DNA of 64,000 nucleotides. Origin: Sphingomonas tagetis. GTDB taxonomy: Bacteria > Pseudomonadota > Alphaproteobacteria > Sphingomonadales > Sphingomonadaceae. The stretch covers positions 124,001 to 188,000 of the forward strand of contig NZ_JAMLDX010000001.1 of assembly GCF_024211275.1 (NCBI RefSeq), in the 5' to 3' direction. Both the position numbers and the translations under genes were made by a program. The notes under the pieces were generated by a model. That model was not told where the DNA came from, made no database searches, and was given only the letters and a program-made list of their open reading frames with translations. Positions 61,431 through 64,000 of this stretch are shown here, in pieces (the first letter of the stretch is position 1; each line of letters begins with the position of its first letter).

Positions 61431-64000
61431 ATGCCCCATTCCGGCTTCGTCCCGCTCCGCGTCTTCTCCGCCTACACCATGCTCGAAGGCGCGATCGAGC
61501 CGAAGGCGATCGCTGCGCGCGCGCGCGAGCTGGGCTTTCCCGCCGCGGGGCTGTGCGACCGCAACGGACTCTACGCCGCGATGTCCTATTCGGATGCGGC
61601 CAAGAAGGCTGGCGTTCAGCCGGTCATCGGCGCCTTGCTGTGCGTCCAGCGCCCCGACATGCCCGATGGCGTCGAACCCCCGCTCGACTGGCTGGCGCTC
61701 TATGCGCAGGACGAGCGCGGCTACAACAATCTCTGCGATCTGGTTTCGCGCGCGCATCTCGAACGGCCGATCGAGAAGGATGCGCATGTCCGGTTCGAGG
61801 ATCTGGAAGGCCGCACCGATGGCGTGATCGCGCTGACTGCCGGCAAGGAAGGCGCGCTCGCCCGTCTGTTTGCCGAGGAGCAGGACAGCGCCGCCTTCGC
61901 CTATGCCGACCGGCTCCAGGCGCTGTTCGGCGACCGGCTCTATATCGAGATCGTCCGCGGGCTCGATTCTGTCGAGGGCGCGGCCGAGCCGAAGCTGCTC
62001 GACCTGGCTTATGACCGCAACCTGCCGATCGTTGCGACCAACCCGGCCTGTTACGCCGAGCCGACCTTTCACGAGGCGCACGACACCATGTTGTGCATCG
62101 CTGGCTCGGCCTATGTCGCGAGCGACGACCGCGCGCGTTCCTCTCCAGACGCGTGGATGAAGCCCGCGACTGAGATGAAGCGGCTGTTCGACGATCTGCC
62201 CGAGGCGATCGCCAACACGCTCGTCGTCGCCCAGCGCTGCGCCTTTGCCGCGCCCAAGCGCAAGCCGATCCTGCCGAGCCTTGCCGGTGACCTCGAAGGC
62301 GAAGCGGCGCAGTTGCGCGACGACGCCCGCGCGGGCCTCGAAGCGCGCCTGGAATATGCCGGGATCACCGATCCCGACCAGCGTCAGGAATATTTCGATC
62401 GGCTCGCGTTCGAGACCGACATTATCATCCAGATGGGCTTCCCCGGCTATTTCCTGATCGTCGCGGACTTCATCAAGTGGGCCAAGGCGAATGGCATTCC
62501 GGTGGGGCCGGGGCGCGGTTCGGGCGCCGGCTCGGTCGTCGCCTGGGCGCTGACCATCACCGATCTCGATCCGCTGGCGCTGGGCCTGCTGTTCGAGCGA
62601 TTCCTGAACCCCGAGCGCGTGTCGATGCCCGACTTCGACATCGACTTCTGCGAAACGCGGCGCGGCGAGGTGATCCGCTACGTCCAGGCGAAATACGGCC
62701 GCAACCAGGTGGCACAGATCATCACCTTCGGGACGATGAAGGCACGCGCGGTGCTCAAGGACACCGGCCGCGTGCTGCAGATGAGCTATGGTCAGGTCGA
62801 CCGCCTTGCCAAGCTCGTCCCTAACCACCCCACCGACCCGTGGACGCTGCCTCGCTCGCTCAACGGCGTTAGCGAGTTCAAGGCCGAATATGATGGGGAC
62901 GAGGGTGTCCGCCACCTGATCGATCTCGCGATGCGGCTGGAAGGACTCCCGCGCCACAGCTCGACTCACGCCGCCGGCGTGGTGATCGGCGACCGCCCGC
63001 TCGCGCAGCTGGTGCCGCTTTACCGCGATCCGCGCTCCGACATGCCGGTCACCCAGTTCGACATGAAATATGTCGAGGGCGCCGGCCTCGTGAAGTTCGA
63101 CTTTCTCGGCCTCAAGACGCTGTCGGTGCTGCAAAAGGCGGTCGAGCTGCTCGCCGAGCGCAACATCGACATCGATCTCGGCGCGCTCGCCTGGGACGAT
63201 CCGGCGGTGTACGAATTGCTCCAGCGCGGCGACACGGTCGGCGTGTTCCAGCTCGAATCGGAGGGCATGCGCCGCACGCTGACCGCGGTGCGCCCGACCA
63301 ATTTCGGCGACATCATCGCGCTCGTCTCGCTCTACCGTCCCGGTCCGATGGACAACATCCCGATGTTCGGCCGGCGAAAGCAGGGGCAGGAGCCGATCGA
63401 GTACCCGCACCCGCTGCTCGAAGGGATCCTCAAGGAGACCTACGGCATCTTCGTCTATCAGGAGCAGGTGATGCAGGCGGCGCAGATCCTGGCCGGCTAT
63501 TCGCTCGGCGGCGCCGACCTGCTGCGCCGCGCGATGGGCAAGAAGATCAAGGCCGAGATGGACGCGCAGCGCGCGCTGTTCGTCGAAGGCTGCGCCAAGG
63601 TGAACGGCATCGCCGAGGGAAAGGCCAACGAGCTGTTCGACTTGATCGACAAGTTCGCAGGCTACGGCTTCAACAAGTCGCACGCCGCCGCCTATGCGCT
63701 GCTCGCCTATCACACCGCCTGGTTCAAGGCGCACTACCCGCACGAATTCTACGCCGCCTCGATGTGCTTCGAACTCGGACAGACCGAAAAGCTGGCGGTG
63801 TTCGTCGAGGACATGAAGCGGCTCGGCGTGCCGTGCCTGCCGCCCGACATCAACGCGTCGCAAGCCGAGTTCTCGGTCGAGGCAGTCGAGGATGCGTTCG
63901 CGGTCCGCTATGCGCTCGCCGGCCTGAAGGGCGTCGGCGAGAAGGCGATGGAGCAGATCGTCGAGGAGCGCGACGCCAAGGGCCGCTTCCAGAGCCTCGA
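61431..64000 (+). CDS. dnaE: DNA polymerase III alpha subunit (3' truncated by window edge)
   Basis: The frame stays open to the end (at least 856 residues of ~1150). The N-terminal PHP domain begins FVPLRVFSAYTMLEGA, lacking the metal-binding His residues of active PHP domains (usually HLRVHS). The polymerase core is intact: GPGRGSGAGSVVAWAL, PDFDIDFCE (~400), and LEGLPRHSSTHAAGVVI, FGYGFNKSHAA-type segment near 745. It is the replicative polymerase catalytic subunit; proofreading must come from DnaQ. The start is fixed by the adjacent promoter. Confidence 0.96.
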   Translation, partial: MPHSGFVPLRVFSAYTMLEGAIEPKAIAARARELGFPAAGLCDRNGLYAAMSYSDAAKKAGVQPVIGALLCVQRPDMPDGVEPPLDWLALYAQDERGYNNLCDLVSRAHLERPIEKDAHVRFEDLEGRTDGVIALTAGKEGALARLFAEEQDSAAFAYADRLQALFGDRLYIEIVRGLDSVEGAAEPKLLDLAYDRNLPIVATNPACYAEPTFHEAHDTMLCIAGSAYVASDDRARSSPDAWMKPATEMKRLFDDLPEAIANTLVVAQRCAFAAPKRKPILPSLAGDLEGEAAQLRDDARAGLEARLEYAGITDPDQRQEYFDRLAFETDIIIQMGFPGYFLIVADFIKWAKANGIPVGPGRGSGAGSVVAWALTITDLDPLALGLLFERFLNPERVSMPDFDIDFCETRRGEVIRYVQAKYGRNQVAQIITFGTMKARAVLKDTGRVLQMSYGQVDRLAKLVPNHPTDPWTLPRSLNGVSEFKAEYDGDEGVRHLIDLAMRLEGLPRHSSTHAAGVVIGDRPLAQLVPLYRDPRSDMPVTQFDMKYVEGAGLVKFDFLGLKTLSVLQKAVELLAERNIDIDLGALAWDDPAVYELLQRGDTVGVFQLESEGMRRTLTAVRPTNFGDIIALVSLYRPGPMDNIPMFGRRKQGQEPIEYPHPLLEGILKETYGIFVYQEQVMQAAQILAGYSLGGADLLRRAMGKKIKAEMDAQRALFVEGCAKVNGIAEGKANELFDLIDKFAGYGFNKSHAAAYALLAYHTAWFKAHYPHEFYAASMCFELGQTEKLAVFVEDMKRLGVPCLPPDINASQAEFSVEAVEDAFAVRYALAGLKGVGEKAMEQIVEERDAKGRFQSL

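Noticed and set aside
61293..63863. 856-residue open frame opposite dnaE
   Set aside because: Antisense of an unmistakable DNA polymerase III alpha gene; no recognisable fold.

Overview
The window looks like chromosomal DNA of a sphingomonad (Alphaproteobacteria, Sphingomonadales). The evidence is a uniformly high GC content with strong third-position bias, many tightly packed operons with TGATG/ATGA overlaps, a large TonB-dependent receptor, a ROSE-type heat-shock leader, a DUF1476 (F1-ATPase zeta inhibitor) gene, a CtrA-type box and typical sphingomonad secreted small proteins. No rRNA, tRNA, phage, IS element or CRISPR array was seen. Both edges cut genes: a response-regulator/GGDEF/EAL protein on the left and dnaE on the right.

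Layout. 0-4 kb: c-di-GMP enzyme plus CHASE4 histidine kinase and a secreted protein. 4-5.3 kb: a membrane protein fused to an intact SET domain (unusual). 5.4-8.9 kb: sulfate assimilation, cysD-cysNC-cysQ. 9-10.6 kb: ugd with, upstream, an aromatic-codon mini-ORF and a strong intrinsic terminator. 10.6-15 kb: a signalling operon (EAL protein, secreted-TPR sensor kinase, CheY-like regulator) behind a CtrA-like box. 15-17.8 kb: prolyl-4-hydroxylase-like enzyme, RcnB-like repeat protein, orphan [2Fe-2S] subunit and MaoC protein. 17.8-23.8 kb: leucine-degradation genes (LysR regulator, isovaleryl-CoA dehydrogenase, methylcrotonyl-CoA carboxylase beta and alpha). 24.7-25.5 kb: a yybP-ykoY-type (Mn2+) riboswitch in front of a UPF0016 cation exporter. 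25.5-29.2 kb: ROK sugar kinase, tandem PilZ protein, and a DUF350/YgiB-like/GSP-synthetase-like module. 29.2-30.9 kb: a class II DAHP synthase with an in-frame N-terminal XRE-type DNA-binding domain, and two matching palindromes in its own promoter.

31-38 kb: astA-astB with an M20 hydrolase, a DUF481 outer-membrane protein, rppH, an HSL-type esterase. 37.9-39.1 kb: asd behind a Thr/Ile/Arg-codon leader peptide with an attenuator-like hairpin. 39.2-41.2 kb: M56/BlaR1-like protease and BlaI-like repressor with its operator. 41.3-41.45 kb: a candidate sigma-54-driven small RNA. 41.5-48 kb: glycosyltransferase, grxD-bolA, DUF1476, nadC, RNase T2, DUF4112, a lipoprotein binding protein. 47.8-52 kb: Lrp-type regulator and putA. 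52-54 kb: ferredoxin-reductase-like enzyme and Hsp20 with sigma-32 promoter and ROSE leader. 54-57 kb: TonB receptor and a hairpin-rich spacer. 57-59.7 kb: lolC-lolD and a GNAT enzyme. 59.8-64 kb: a frameshifted amidohydrolase, glutathione peroxidase and dnaE with an apparently leaderless promoter.

The most distinctive elements are the XRE-DAHP synthase fusion with its putative self-operators, the membrane-SET fusion, the two amino-acid-codon leader peptides, and the sigma-54 small-RNA candidate. All functions are inferred from reading motifs; no database search was run.
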